From Stenocarpella maydis (taxonomy: Eukaryota; Ascomycota; Sordariomycetes; Diaporthales; Diaporthaceae), in contig NQMI01000004.1 in assembly GCA_002270565.1 (NCBI GenBank), forward strand, positions 310,001-374,000: 64,000 nucleotides of DNA. Reading direction: 5' to 3'. The notes under the pieces are model-generated. The model saw only the letters and a program-made list of their open reading frames with translations. It searched no databases and was not told the DNA's origin. The position numbers and the translations under genes are program-made. Below, piece by piece: positions 46,569 to 57,350 of the stretch (position 1 is the stretch's first letter; each line of letters begins with the position of its first letter).

Positions 46569-47486
46569 TCACGCGCCAATGATGCCCCAGGATCTCATTA
46601 ATTCTCTGAACCCTCCGCAGTAACCCCTCAGTGCCAAGATGTCGCCAGTGGTCTGGGTGTCGCCGAAACAGTACGAGAGCACATCCATCTCCTCGGACTC
46701 ATAGGTGGGGATGTCCCAGAAGTTCTCGAGCCGCTCCCCGACGCTCGGGATGTTCATATCTGGGGGCAGCTTGACGGGGAAGAACAGGTGGAGCTCGATC
46801 CTGGAGATGCTGCCGGTGTGGTAGTCCATGACGACGGTGAGGTAGTATGAGGAATCCAGCAGCACGCCGACGACATCGGTATAGACCTCATCCGACGGTG
46901 CTGGCGCGCCGGTCAGGGCGACCATCTTGTCCAGGGTGGCCTTGGACAGAGGGCCCTGCGCGAGGAAATAGAATGATATCAGCTCCTTGGGGTAGTCGAA
47001 GTGGACGACGACGAGCTGTGAGAGGTCGAGATCGAGGAATTTTTGCCTGTTTGCCCTGATGCCCTCGGGCATGCCGGGGGTGGCAAGGATGTGGTCGAGC
47101 TCGCGCAGGCCGTTTAGGTACATGAGCAGGGCATCGCACCCCTTATCGGCAGTGAACTCTGGCTGCTCGATGGCGCCTTTGCACTGGTTCCGGACAGCCC
47201 TGGCGAGGGCGAGGACGGGGTTGTCGGGGCTCAGCCATCCCTGGTCCTCTGCGATCTGCAGCGTGTCGGCGGGCGTGGCCATGAAGAGCCGGAACGAGAT
47301 GGGGAGGCCCGGGGTGCTGGTGCCGCGTATCTGTATGGCGGCATCGTCAATGAGCTCGCGGTGGGCGTTGACGACCTCCCTCATGACGCGCTGGTTGAAG
47401 GGCGCGCCCAGCAGCTCCGAGCCCTTCTCGAGGTCCTCGAGGAAGCGGGCCTCCACAAAAGGCTCTCGCTCCGAAGTGGTTGACAT
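46569..47486 (-). CDS. ABBA-fold aromatic prenyltransferase, CloQ/NphB (Orf2) type
   Basis: Such enzymes attach a prenyl group to phenolic or related aromatic substrates without the DDxxD metal motif of other prenyltransferases. The gene is one exon of 305 codons, the usual length of this soluble family and shorter than DMATS indole prenyltransferases. Recognisable features are FLEDLEKGSELLGAPFN at the N-terminus, PISFRLFMATPADTLQIAEDQGWL, VVVHFDYPKELISFYFLAQGPL, GVLLDSSYYLTVVMDYHTGSISRIELHLFFPVKLP (cited in pieces VVMDYHTGSISR and FFPVKLP), and RGYCGGFRELMRSW at the end. No DDxxD motif or signal peptide. The family assignment is from memory of fungal CloQ-like enzymes. The neighbour is an aminotransferase on the same strand, about 1.2 kb downstream. 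Upstream is a long GTCT microsatellite. Confidence 0.75.
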   Translation of the reverse strand: MSTTSEREPFVEARFLEDLEKGSELLGAPFNQRVMREVVNAHRELIDDAAIQIRGTSTPGLPISFRLFMATPADTLQIAEDQGWLSPDNPVLALARAVRNQCKGAIEQPEFTADKGCDALLMYLNGLRELDHILATPGMPEGIRANRQKFLDLDLSQLVVVHFDYPKELISFYFLAQGPLSKATLDKMVALTGAPAPSDEVYTDVVGVLLDSSYYLTVVMDYHTGSISRIELHLFFPVKLPPDMNIPSVGERLENFWDIPTYESEEMDVLSYCFGDTQTTGDILALRGYCGGFRELMRSWGIIGA

Positions 47487-47815
47487 TTTTGGGCGCCGGA
47501 AGCCAGCCAGGGGAGGGCGGTGTGGTGGATGTTTGGGCGAAGGGCAGCGGGCGAGTGACGAGGGCTCCGAGTGAGGTCGCCCTGATCAGCAAGCAGGTGT
47601 GTTGGCCCGGCCGTAGAGAGAGAGGCGAGTTCAGCCAGCCCGGTTGGTGCGCAGCGGTCTCGGCTGTTTCACGTCGTCGAGGGAGGGTGGTGATCACTCG
47701 GCCGGCTGGGGACGCAGAAGGGTGTGCTGGTCGTGTGTGGCCTGTCGTGTCGTGTCGTGGCGTGTCGTGTCGTGGCGTGTCGTGTCCAGCCTGCCTGCCA
47801 GCCTGCCTGCCTGCC

Positions 47816-47816
<1 letters not shown>

Positions 47817-47904
<88 letters not shown>
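47817..47904. repeat. GTCT microsatellite, 22 copies
   Basis: A perfect (GTCT)22 array starts about 330 bp upstream of the prenyltransferase ATG. It is preceded by imperfect CTGC units. Confidence 0.95.
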
Positions 47905-48380
47905 CGCGGTCTCTCAGTCAGCCGGCCAGTCGGTCAGCAAGTCAGTCAGTCTGGCATGTCCCGCAAGGTGAGCGGCAGATTCTTATTTGTTCACTTTGCG
48001 GGCGAGGCAGAGCGTCCCCATCGCCGCCGTAAACGAGACAGGAAAAAACGGGGGTCGAGGGGCGGTCGTTTCTGGTTTCGGACGCAGCCCCGCCAGCAGA
48101 AAATCAAGGGGACGGCGTCCGCGAGTAATTGCCAATAAACCCCACCGACAGAGTCCACGGCCAGTCACGTCGACCCAGCATGAGCGCTCGGAAAGCATCC
48201 GCCTCATGCCGCGGTTGCGGGCTGGTGTCATGTCGTTCGCCAGGGGTCCACTTTCGCCCGTTGTGCTGCCCATGCCGGGCCTGGAAAAACAGAGTCTAAT
48301 TTTTCTTGGGGCCGTCCCCATTCTCAGGGGCAGCCCTCGACCCTCCTCCACCACGGTCGACTCGCTTCCCTCGGCAGTGG

Positions 48381-48434
48381 GCATGCAGGGCATGCAGGGC
48401 ATGCAGGGCATGCAGGGCATGCAGGGCATGCAGG
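48381..48434. repeat. GCATGCAGG minisatellite, 6 copies
   Basis: Six perfect copies of a 9-bp unit are seen. The unit contains the palindrome GCATGC and keeps reading frame, which creates repetitive false frames on both strands. Confidence 0.9.
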
Positions 48435-50078
48435 GCCTGACAGGGTTGGATGGATATCCAACGTGCTGGGACCAGGCTTTGGGTACTCCGCACTCGGCCA
48501 GCGCACAAAGTGGCAGCAGCAGCAGCGGCGGCGGCAGCAGCAGTAAACAGTACGGATATACAGCCGACCCCGTGCCGTCCCGTGCCCCCTCGCCCTCCCA
48601 GTGCCGGTCTCGTGTCGTGCTGGCACCTGACAGAGAAGGCTTCAGTCGACCGTGTGCATAGGGCATAGCCGCTGGGCGATCTGTCGTCGAGCTCGGACAC
48701 ACATCCCCAACGGCCACCACCACGTTGCCCAATGGAAGTTCCCGAGGCGGCCTCGTGCCAGCCTGCCTGCAAGCCTCCACCCAGCTCCCTCAGCCGCATA
48801 ACCGCCGACTTTGACAGCTCGTCGGTACCCAAACCTCGGAAGGCCCGGGCCGGCACGAGCTCCGGGCGTGGCATTGGCGTTGCGTGGCGTGGCATGACGT
48901 GCGCGTTCCGGTGGGACGCTGCCCATGTTACATAGTGTACTACGTCCTTGCTGTGTGGTTGGTTACCTGTGTGCTGTACGGGGCACACAGGTACACACAG
49001 ACGAGCTTCTCTCACAGGACCCCGACCGGGCCTGGTCGCAAAGAGGCACATCTCCGCCAGAAACAGGAGGAAACCCCAATTTTTTTTTTTTTTCCTTCGC
49101 TTTTTTCGGCCTTTTTTTTTTTTTTTCTTTGGAGAGGGGGGGAAAAAAAAAGATAATGGCCCTCCCTCGCTTGCCAGGCACTCCATGTCTTGCAACCCGT
49201 ACCCGTCCCGCAATTCCGGGGGAGATTCCGAACGCAATTCAAACCCACAGGCTGATCACAACAAAACACCTTGGCTCGTAATATACCTTTGGTCACATCA
49301 GCTTTCTCCCGGTGCCCTCGACACGTCCGCCGGTCTTGAAGTGGAGGTCTAATGACTCTCACGGTGTGCACCGGCCATCCCTGCTTCCTCGACCTCACCA
49401 CGCCTTGCAGGGCACCCGAATCCACCATTGCTCACTGAAGGAAAAGGACAGGGGCTTTCAAGGGGACCTTGTATGTAGTGTCTATCCCCAAAACTGGGCG
49501 GCACGCCGGTACAGGCGTCGCAGCAACCCAGATCGAACGATCAAGGCCACATTTCATTCGTCCTGCCCGGGGAGGCGGTCCTCACACACAACGGTGACCT
49601 GCATGCATGCAAGCCATAGCGACAGACACTGCATCTCAAGGCTGCACCCAGCAGCAGCGAGGCATCTGAAACGCCCTCGCTGCCCAATGACTCGCCCCTG
49701 ATAACATGCCGCAAGTCAAATATCAGTCTGATTTGCTTCCGGATATGACCAAGGGGCGGTAACGAGGTCTTAATTTTGTTTTGAAATCGATTAAAGCACT
49801 GACAATGACATGTTGTAGGCTTTGGCCCCATCATCCGACGGCTTATTGTCCCCAGGCCTAACTATGTAGATAGCTAGTGTCAAACACCGCCCCACAGGGC
49901 CGCAAGATCATGTCGTATTCGCCCACCAGGTGCACAGTAAGTACACCCGCGTCATTCAGATTGTAAGCAACCTTCGCCAAAGGAAAGGGGAGGCAGAGCA
50001 ATCCTCGCCGCAGGCCCGTACGGGCTTCCCTACCGCCTTAGCAGGGCATGGCTAACGGCGAGCCTGATGAGACCACCC

Positions 50079-50417
50079 TTAGGGGAAGTACCTTGCAATG
50101 TGTACTCGACCCTCGGGAAGGTCAATGTATGGTATCGTCTTCCCCATGCCGGGGAAATCCTTCTCCCGCTTGGCCTTGAGCCTCTTCCTTTGGCTGCCTT
50201 GGGTGTTGTGTAACCAAAGAAGATCCGGGCCCCGCGACCAAGTGTCCTTATCGGCTGGGTCAATTTCTTCTGCGCTGATCATGGTTGGAACTTGCGAGGT
50301 GAGGTTTGATGGCTTTGGCGGTCGAGTGAAGGCTTGAGGCCGGGCCAGCAGCCACGGTTTGCTCGTGACCGGCTTGCCAGAGACGACGCGGCGGCACAAG
50401 ACCCAGATGGACCTCAT
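50079..50417 (-). CDS. possible small hypothetical ORF or gene relic
   Basis: From ATG 50417 the frame reads MRSIWVLCRRVVSG, then RPPKPSNLTSQVPTMISAEE, DKDTWSRGPDLLWLHN and EKDFPGMGKTIPYIDLPEG, ending in TAA at 50079. Codon use looks protein-like, and the open frame extends upstream to about 50489 without an ATG. AGGTACTT near the end could instead be a splice donor. I recognise no family. It borders an AT-rich region that looks like decayed DNA, so a relic is as likely as a gene. Confidence 0.25.
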   Translation of the reverse strand: MRSIWVLCRRVVSGKPVTSKPWLLARPQAFTRPPKPSNLTSQVPTMISAEEIDPADKDTWSRGPDLLWLHNTQGSQRKRLKAKREKDFPGMGKTIPYIDLPEGRVHIARYFP

Positions 50418-50489
50418 CGTGAACCAAATGTTATTGATGTAGCTTGGGATATTTTGAACTGATAGTCGTCGCAGGGGTTGTGCTACCAA

Positions 50490-50900
50490 GGTGCGCAGTG
50501 GTAATTAAATCTTGGTGAGATCAAAAGAGTTCGAGGCGGAGATGCGAAGAGACGCGATTCATCCTGGTTCAAATGCTCAAAGAAATGATTTTTCAACAAC
50601 GAACTACGAGTTCCTTAGAATCAATATACGGGAAATCTCTCAGGCTGAACTATCATTAGTGGGCGACTTAGAGCTGAGCTAATCGTCATGTGTTAGACTA
50701 TGTTAAGATACTGGTTAACCCGCCATGTAACGCCAATCTGGAACCCTTTTCAACGGGGGACATGGTAAGAATTTGAGCATTTGGCGCACAAACTGCAAGA
50801 GTCGACCCTTGAACCTCAGGAACTAGAGTGAGGCCACACAGCCAGGCTTTGAAATGGCTGGTAGTAGGTGTGTGGTTCGGTTTTAATCCGGTATAATTTT

Positions 50901-50943
<43 letters not shown>

Positions 50944-51468
50944 GGGCTTAGTATCCCTTCTTATGGGGTTTATTCTGTTTATAAAATTAAAATAAATTTA
51001 TATATAGCCATACTAGTTCCTGTGGGCTCTAGGAGTTGGAAACTATAAAAGATAGTGGCTACCTATGGTAATATGTCAAATGCGGCTGGAGCCGGCTGGT
51101 AGTAAAATACTCGCACTGCACCGAAGCTAGCAACCTACGCGCAATGCGAACTGGAGCTGGTGAGGCAGCCACCAATGAGCAATCGCTCCACAACCAGTCA
51201 TGCGAGCACTACAATATCCTGTCCTAGGCGCCAGCGCAGCCGCCGGCTTAAATTATCCCTAGCTTCTTCACGTTTGATTCGACCTGCATCATCATAGAAC
51301 TGAGAATTGCTAGTCCCATTTGCTAACTGAGACTAATTCCATGGGCTGCTGAACCGGATTTTGCCAGGACCCACGAATATGGACCCTTGTTCTAGACTTT
51401 GCTCCGTGCTGCAAGTTACGACCTTAGACTGATATGCTCTTGACGGCACCCGCTATGTCTATGATACA
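50490..51468. other. AT-rich intergenic region
   Basis: No gene seen. It contains a T15A16 block at 50912-50942 and AT-rich sequence around it, consistent with decayed repeat DNA. Confidence 0.45.
50912..50942. repeat. T15-A16 homopolymer palindrome
   Basis: Fifteen T are directly followed by sixteen A. It may be a remnant of poly(A) tails in opposite orientation, or an assembly join. Confidence 0.9.
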
Positions 51469-53688
51469 TCAGTACACATAAAAGGTGCTTGTCTCGTTGT
51501 TTGACGCGCGGAGCTTCGCATTTCTCTTCATCAGCACGAACTTGGCCAGCCAGGCCAACAAAAAAGTGGCCAGACTGAACCCAGCGCTAGCCCCCATCGC
51601 AATAGCATATCGAGGCCCGTCGCTCTTAGGCCAGAGGTAGGGAGTCCAGATGAAACTCGCATTCATGATCGTCGTGACAATCGCAATGGCTGCGCTCTTC
51701 TTCTCCTTCGTTTCTAATTTGGGGGTCAGCACTTGGTCATACGACATGAGACAGAATACAAAGACTTGGCATATGAATTTGTAGTGCCAGTCCACTTTGA
51801 AGATGCCAAAGGAGACAACAGTTAAAGGCAGACAATGGGTGCATATATTACTTACGTCCACAGACACTGCCACACCAACCAAGGATTAGACTGTTGACCC
51901 CGTAAGTGCCAATCGTGAATATGACCATTGCAACGTAACGGCCTGCCATGTTGAGTGTTGCAGCCGCGGCGACGAAGCCGATGATAGCAACAGTCTTTGA
52001 AACAGTAATATGCCATGTGCGCTCGTTGTAGCGGCCAGAAGACCAAGACAGCAGGATTGTAACCGCACCGGCAATCAGGTAAGGCGGGCATGTGAGCACG
52101 AGAGTGACCGTCTCCCCTAGTCCAAGTGTTTCAACAACGGTTGGGAACTTTTCGTGACAAACGTTAATGCTGTTGAATCCAGGAAGCCACTATATGAGGG
52201 CCAAAACCACTCGGGGGGGAGGCGGGGTTGGATCCATTTTCCTCTGCAGTGCAACAAATGCCAGGATCCGATTGTTCCCTCCGGAGAAGTGACTTACAAA
52301 GTTTTTGAACCCGTTAGCCGCTAAGTGCATATGCGCCATGACTGCGAAAACCCACACCAGCGGATCACGAGCGGCCTGCTTGAGACCAGCAAGCGTACTA
52401 GTCTCGCCCTTGTTCTGAACAGTGTCCAACTCCATTCGGTTATAAGCCAGTTGTCGCTCATCGGGGGTCAGCCACTTCGTCGTGAGTGGGAAATCTGGCA
52501 GAAGGAAGAAACCCATAAGAGCGCTAGTCGCAGAGTAATGTTAGTAAGTCAAGTCCCGGGGACATTGACGAGGGTCCGAAACATCACAAGGAGCAACGAA
52601 CTAACATGACGAAAGTCACCACTCCCTGGAGGATAAATAGCCATCGCCATCCGGCGAGGCCCATGGCGTCATCCATGCCGTAGAAAACGCCGGCAGCGAT
52701 GAGACCGGCAAAGGCTGTCGCGAGGACGTTGCCCGTGTAGAGAATGGCGATGCGGGTGGCAATCTCTTTCCTAGTATAGAATACGGAGAGGATATAAACA
52801 GCTCCGGGGTAATAAGGAGCCTCCGTGACACCGAGAAAGAAGCGGGTGAGAAGAAGGCCAACAAAGTCCTTGGATAGTGCAGTGAGAGCGCTAACGGTTG
52901 CCCACAACATCACTACTATCTGTTAGCAGCCTTGTGTGTCCAAAACGCTCTGTATGATATTCCAAAACGTGACAGATTTGGGGGGTATATAAAAGAGAAA
53001 TAATGCTGACTCATGATTCCCATATAACGACTTGGCCGGGTTCGATTTATGAACATGTTCGATGGGATTTGACCCAGAATGTAACCAACGAAGAGTATGC
53101 TCACGCACGTCTGGTATTCTGCAAGGATGGTCAGGCTCTACTCCAATGCTCCTGCGGAAACAGAACTCACGAGTGCTAGTCAAATTCAGATCTTCCTCGA
53201 GGTCATTCAAACGAGCCAGAGCGATTGCGTTCCGGTCAAGATAGTTGAGCCAGTACATTGCTAAGTGAATCTGAGTAAGCCGGTCAACCAGTCCGATGTT
53301 TGGAATACTCACACCAAAGCATCTGCAGCACTGAGAGTTAGCTTTTAAAGAACCATAGAATGAGTTTTATTTAAATATAGAGTGAATTGGGCTATAGTGT
53401 GGCCATAGCATTTAAGACATAAGCTCCGGGAGGGAATTTCTTATTCCAAAGCGGGTTAAAAATGACCCCAGAGCTGCTTACGGGCATGATCCATCTGTCT
53501 AGCTTCTTCACCAACGCAATTTCCTTCGGATCAGTCTTCTCGTAGGCTCCGGAATAGTCGACCTTGGCTACGCGAGGGAGCGGCTTCTCCGGCCCAGCTT
53601 CACTGGTGGTTCGGAAGACGGCATCGTCCTGGTGGACAACGTCAGGCTTCTCGCTGCCCGAATCATTCTTGGTCGCGGGTGTAGACAT
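51469..53688 (-). CDS. MFS transporter, DAL5-type (anion:cation symporter) family
   Basis: Predicted plasma-membrane uptake carrier for an organic anion such as allantoate, a vitamin or a small peptide. Eight exons keep phase: 53482-53688, 53313-53322, 53171-53260, 53011-53118, 52606-52915, 52298-52523, 51856-52147, 51469-51713. They give 495 residues. The second exon is only 10 nt and supplies MLW plus one base, rebuilding DRWIMPMLWSMYWLNYLDRNAIA. Other blocks are QTCVSILFVGYILGQIPSN, FFLGVTEAPYYPGAVYILS, FFLLPDFPLTTKWLTPDER, HLAANGFKNFFPTVVETLG (over intron 6), VLTCPPYLIAG and SFIWTPYLWPKSDGPRY. Intron 6 (52148-52297, 150 nt) contains a dispersed repeat. Introns 1 and 7 are also long (159 and 142 nt). 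No frame break was found. Confidence 0.88.
52170..52262. repeat. dispersed ~90-bp repeat, copy 2, inside an intron
   Basis: This is the second copy of the repeat seen at 46378-46470. It fills most of intron 6 of the DAL5-type gene. On the gene's strand it begins about 35 nt after the GTAAGT donor and ends in GATTCAACAG, 21 nt before the splice acceptor. Confidence 0.6.
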
Positions 53689-56014
53689 GTCTTCTGAAAG
53701 AAATGTATGACAAGGTAAGGAGACAGAATCCAGGTGGGGTGGGAACTGTTGGCCTCAACGTCTGGTTGTGCACAGGAATACCACTCAGCTTTTTATAAAG
53801 TATTTGACCGCCACAAAGGCTTTGATGTCGGACCCCATGCATCGACGACGGCCTTTGCACAGGCGGCCGACAAGTTACTTGAGAATATTTGTGTCATTCG
53901 TGAGTGTCTTCCGGACTCTATACTCGGAGTATCTAACCCCTCAAGCCAAGCGCCAAGGGGTCAGTCACCAAGATCCGAGCAGACTCTATTCGACGAGAGC
54001 AGACCGACATGTTGGCTCCCATGGGTTGCCACGGCGCTAGAGGCAAGGGCTGCTGTCTGGAATCCGGGAGACCTAGAGCTCTGGAGGCGATCTATCAGAT
54101 ATCCCCCTTCTAGCTTCCGTTCGCCCCTGTTCAAAGTCTGGGGAAGACTGCCTTAATACTCTTGGCTTCCGCACGCCATCTGTTATGAGGATAGTTAGGC
54201 TGGCTGGGTGACCTTGCCTGTGTAGAAGATTGGACGTGGGGTCAGGAACGCCAAGCTGACCGGGAAACTCTGCTTACACGAGGCCTTGACAGAGGAGCGT
54301 CGCGAAACTTGTCATTTTCAAGCCGCCGATGTGAGTGAACAAATTTGTTACCATAAACATAGCAGCATCTCATGAACAATTTGTTGCCAGAGAAATAGCA
54401 ATCAGCCCCTCCAAGTTGGACTGGTTGCGTTGGGGAAACCGCGAGCAAGCGTCACGAGTCGAGGCATGTTTGAGGGATTACTGTCCCAAGAGCCAAGGCC
54501 CCTTGGCGACTTGACGATAGTGGTCGAGGAGCCAACACACTCCATTCGACCGCGCCCTCCTCCACCTCGCCCAGGAACGCCACGCACCCCGTGATACGCT
54601 GATCCAGTCATACCAAGAGCCGGCAGATATCACAAGCTTCAATTTTATCATGGCCATGTCAAATTCTCACAACCAAGTCAACGGCCCGGCGGTGCTAAGG
54701 ACCGGAGAAACTCGCGGATCGACCTGGTTTGAAGCTCAGCCGGACCACCACAAGTTCGTGAAGGGTGGAAAAGCCTCGTTTCATGGCTTCACTAATTTGG
54801 CGCGATGCTTAGCTTTCCAAGCACGATAAAACCCGGAGAGAGAATTTTCTCAAGCCGCTAACAGCCTTGAGCAATTGCTTATCCCCTTCGATGCTCCTGA
54901 TCAGAAGGATCTAGGCAAGCGCTGGTCTGTCGGCATGATGCCATGCCAAACCTCAGTGCTACTTGAAATTGGGTTTCCTGAAGACTTCAAGACGTTCAGG
55001 GTAATATAATGAAGTCGGTATGCTTTCAGATGCCCTTTCTCTTGGGTGCCAATGGGAAGGAGAGAGACCGCCGCGCGAAAGCCAATGTAAATTCTACACC
55101 TCGTTCTTCGTAGGCATTCGAGATGATACAGGACTAGCGCTGAGTGATGCCCAGTCTCTAACTAGATAAAAAACCGGAACGACACGGAATTGAGACTAGA
55201 TGCAGCTACACCGCGTCTTAAGTTTAACTTCCAAGCTTCGTTCGGCTGACCTCGCCACTGCTATACTTGCAAGAACCACCCTAGAGAATGCTAGCAAGCC
55301 ACTTCGCGACTCAAGATGCAAATCCTTGCTTCAGATCCGCCTTGAGCTTGGAAATGTCCGACGGTTCAGGAAAGTTGGCCAAGGGTCTCCGAGTCTTTCC
55401 TCAAAAAGGAAGGCCTGACCCCTTTCAGCTTATGGGCATCTCATCTTTGGCAGCACCTGAGAGTAGGGGTGGATGTTTGATTTTCCGGAATTCTTGTCCA
55501 GAAGTAGTGTGATGCTCAAGAACTTTTCCAGCAGAATCTCGTACAATATCCAACGTTGGTCGAGTTATTCTGGCAACAAGCCTAGCGTGCAACTACGCCT
55601 CAAGTGGTGTAACTGCCCCCCCTCCCCGGGGGGGGGAGTCTCCGAAACAATAGTTATCATACCCAAGAGATCGTCAGCACATACATCTCTTCACTCAAAT
55701 ACAATTAACGTCACTCATCCTCAGGCCTTGCTTGCCCAAGTCCAAAATGTGCTCTCCAATCCGGCCCATCTGTTTATACAGAGAGATTTATTATACATGA
55801 TGCACCATTATCGTAGCGTAATTAATTAATGTAGCAACGAATTCTTTATTAATCGAGGGCAAAAGAACTAGAATACCACAAACCGCCGGTGAAGCAGCAG
55901 CGTTGATACGGCATGCCTCAAAAAAAAAATCATGACAGCTAAATGTTCGAAGTGACCTACACAGTTTTGATGAGTAAGAAGCCTCTTTTCTGCTGCCTGG
56001 ATTAAGGTTGATAC
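53689..56014. other. 2.3-kb region with possible decayed coding stretches
   Basis: No intact gene. At 54650-54830 a frame starting ATGGCCATGTC reads RTGETRGSTWFEAQPDHHKF before a stop. A second stretch near 54870-55000 reads EQLLIPFDAPDQKDLGKRW in another frame. They could be parts of one decayed gene, unidentified. A C/G homopolymer block lies at 55617-55637. Confidence 0.35.
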
Positions 56015-56995
56015 CTATGCGGCTTCTTGGACATACGGCGACTCGTCAACAGTTTCAGGGCCTTCGCCTTCACCCGAGAGAATCCAGCCCGGGGTTGGGT
56101 GCTTATATAAAATCACAGTTCCGACACACAAAGCACTGCCGATGAAGAAGAGTTCGAAGCGGAGATATGCTGTCTTGAAGCGGCCTTCAGGTGTCGTCGC
56201 GGCGGCTTGATTTCACCGGCACCATAGCAACATATTCGGGCCTCATGATCGTCTACAGGCGGAAACGCCACTCCAAAAGGCCCCCAAAAAGCCTCGGAAG
56301 CGTCCCAAGTCAGAAGTTGTGATTTTCTCGGCAAATACACCAGGGTTCTTCCAGTACCTAAATCCGTATGCATCGTACTTTGAATTGCCGCCGACCATGG
56401 TGAAACTGAGCAAGATGGCTAGCAACTATTATTTCCCAGCCGGTAGCCAAGCTTTACACCCCTCGTACCACTCAACAGCAATGAAATCTATCAAGTCATG
56501 TTGTGTGGTTAGTGAAAAACTTCACTGAGGCGTCTCATTTGAGGGTCAGACTGACAAATATAGCACGATGGCAATGGCTATCACTGCAGCCACTGGAATA
56601 TATCATCACGCCAAAACGACAGAATCAGGATCATTTCCGAGAGTTCGAAAGGGATGAGTATCGCTTCACAAATGAAGTCGGTAGGGTTGATCGCCTGCTA
56701 CAGATCTTGAAGTGGTGCACTCTGGAATATCACGAACGCGAGGCACAGCTATGCAGTTCTAAGGTTGCAACGAGGCCTATAACACAGGCATAAAAAGGAT
56801 AAGCGAGAAAGAGGCTGGCAGGCCCACCGGCAGCGAGTCCGGTCGTCAAGATGCTGACGGAGGTTGCCGTTCCGAGGGCCACCAATGGCAATAAATTGGA
56901 TCTGTCGGTTCCCAAGGTGATCGGAACTGACAGCATTGCCGATGTATATATTCCCGTAGGTCTGTTGTCCGTGAAAAAACAAGAAGTCACACCCC
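56015..56995 (-). pseudogene. decayed amino acid permease (AAT/APC family)
   Basis: Fragments of a yeast-type amino acid permease follow each other in the right order on the minus strand but in different frames. Near 56915 is LGNRQIQFIAIGG, then after a frame change TGLAAGGPASLFLAYPFYACVIGL. Near 56690 is CEAILIPFELSEMILILSFWRDDI, followed by a TGA stop and AVIAIAIVLYL. Near 56450 is AVEWYEGCKAWLPAGK with two stops (TAA, TAG), then SFTMVGGNSKYDAYGFRYWKNPG. The C-terminal piece RFELFFIGSALCVGTVILY runs to a stop at 56015-56017, where intact relatives continue with several more helices. Frameshifts, at least three nonsense codons and missing segments make it non-functional. It is divergent from proline dehydrogenase, which suggests it was the transporter of that cluster. 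Substrate class is inferred from position. Confidence 0.82.
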
Positions 56996-57350
56996 CTGAT
57001 TAGTTAAATAGTTAGAGTTCCACAAAACCCATTCCATCATAACATTAAGAACACTAAGAACACCGCTAAAATATTGAAACTTAATGACTTAATATTAAAA
57101 TACAGCCTATAACTGCTCATTTGTTGATTTCTAAGTAAAAAGAATATATGAAAAATAATAACTATAAATGTCATACAGCCGAATTGGTAAGCAATATATG
57201 TTTTAGTGGTGGTTTTATTGTTGTATTGGAGTGGTCTTTGTAGAATGCCATTTGACCGACCCGGGAAGAGGGGGTTGTTGGATGGGTCACGTATTGCAAT
57301 ACGAGTGGGGTGTTGTTATATTTCTCTCTCTGTCTGCAGTAGTGGGTGTA

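Larger units (their letters stand above)
47487..50078. other. 2.6-kb low-complexity intergenic region
   Basis: It is rich in simple repeats: GTGTC units (47735-47790), a GTCT array, a GCATGCAGG array, T-rich runs at 49080-49130 and G/A runs at 49131-49152. No gene is recognised, although long frames arise from the repeats. Confidence 0.45.

Noticed and set aside
47817..47904. CRISPR-like regular array
   Set aside because: It is a simple GTCT microsatellite without spacers, in a eukaryotic genome.
47987..48661. 224-codon plus-strand frame with repeated GMQ
   Set aside because: It is produced by the 9-bp minisatellite, begins at a non-ATG codon and has no family match.
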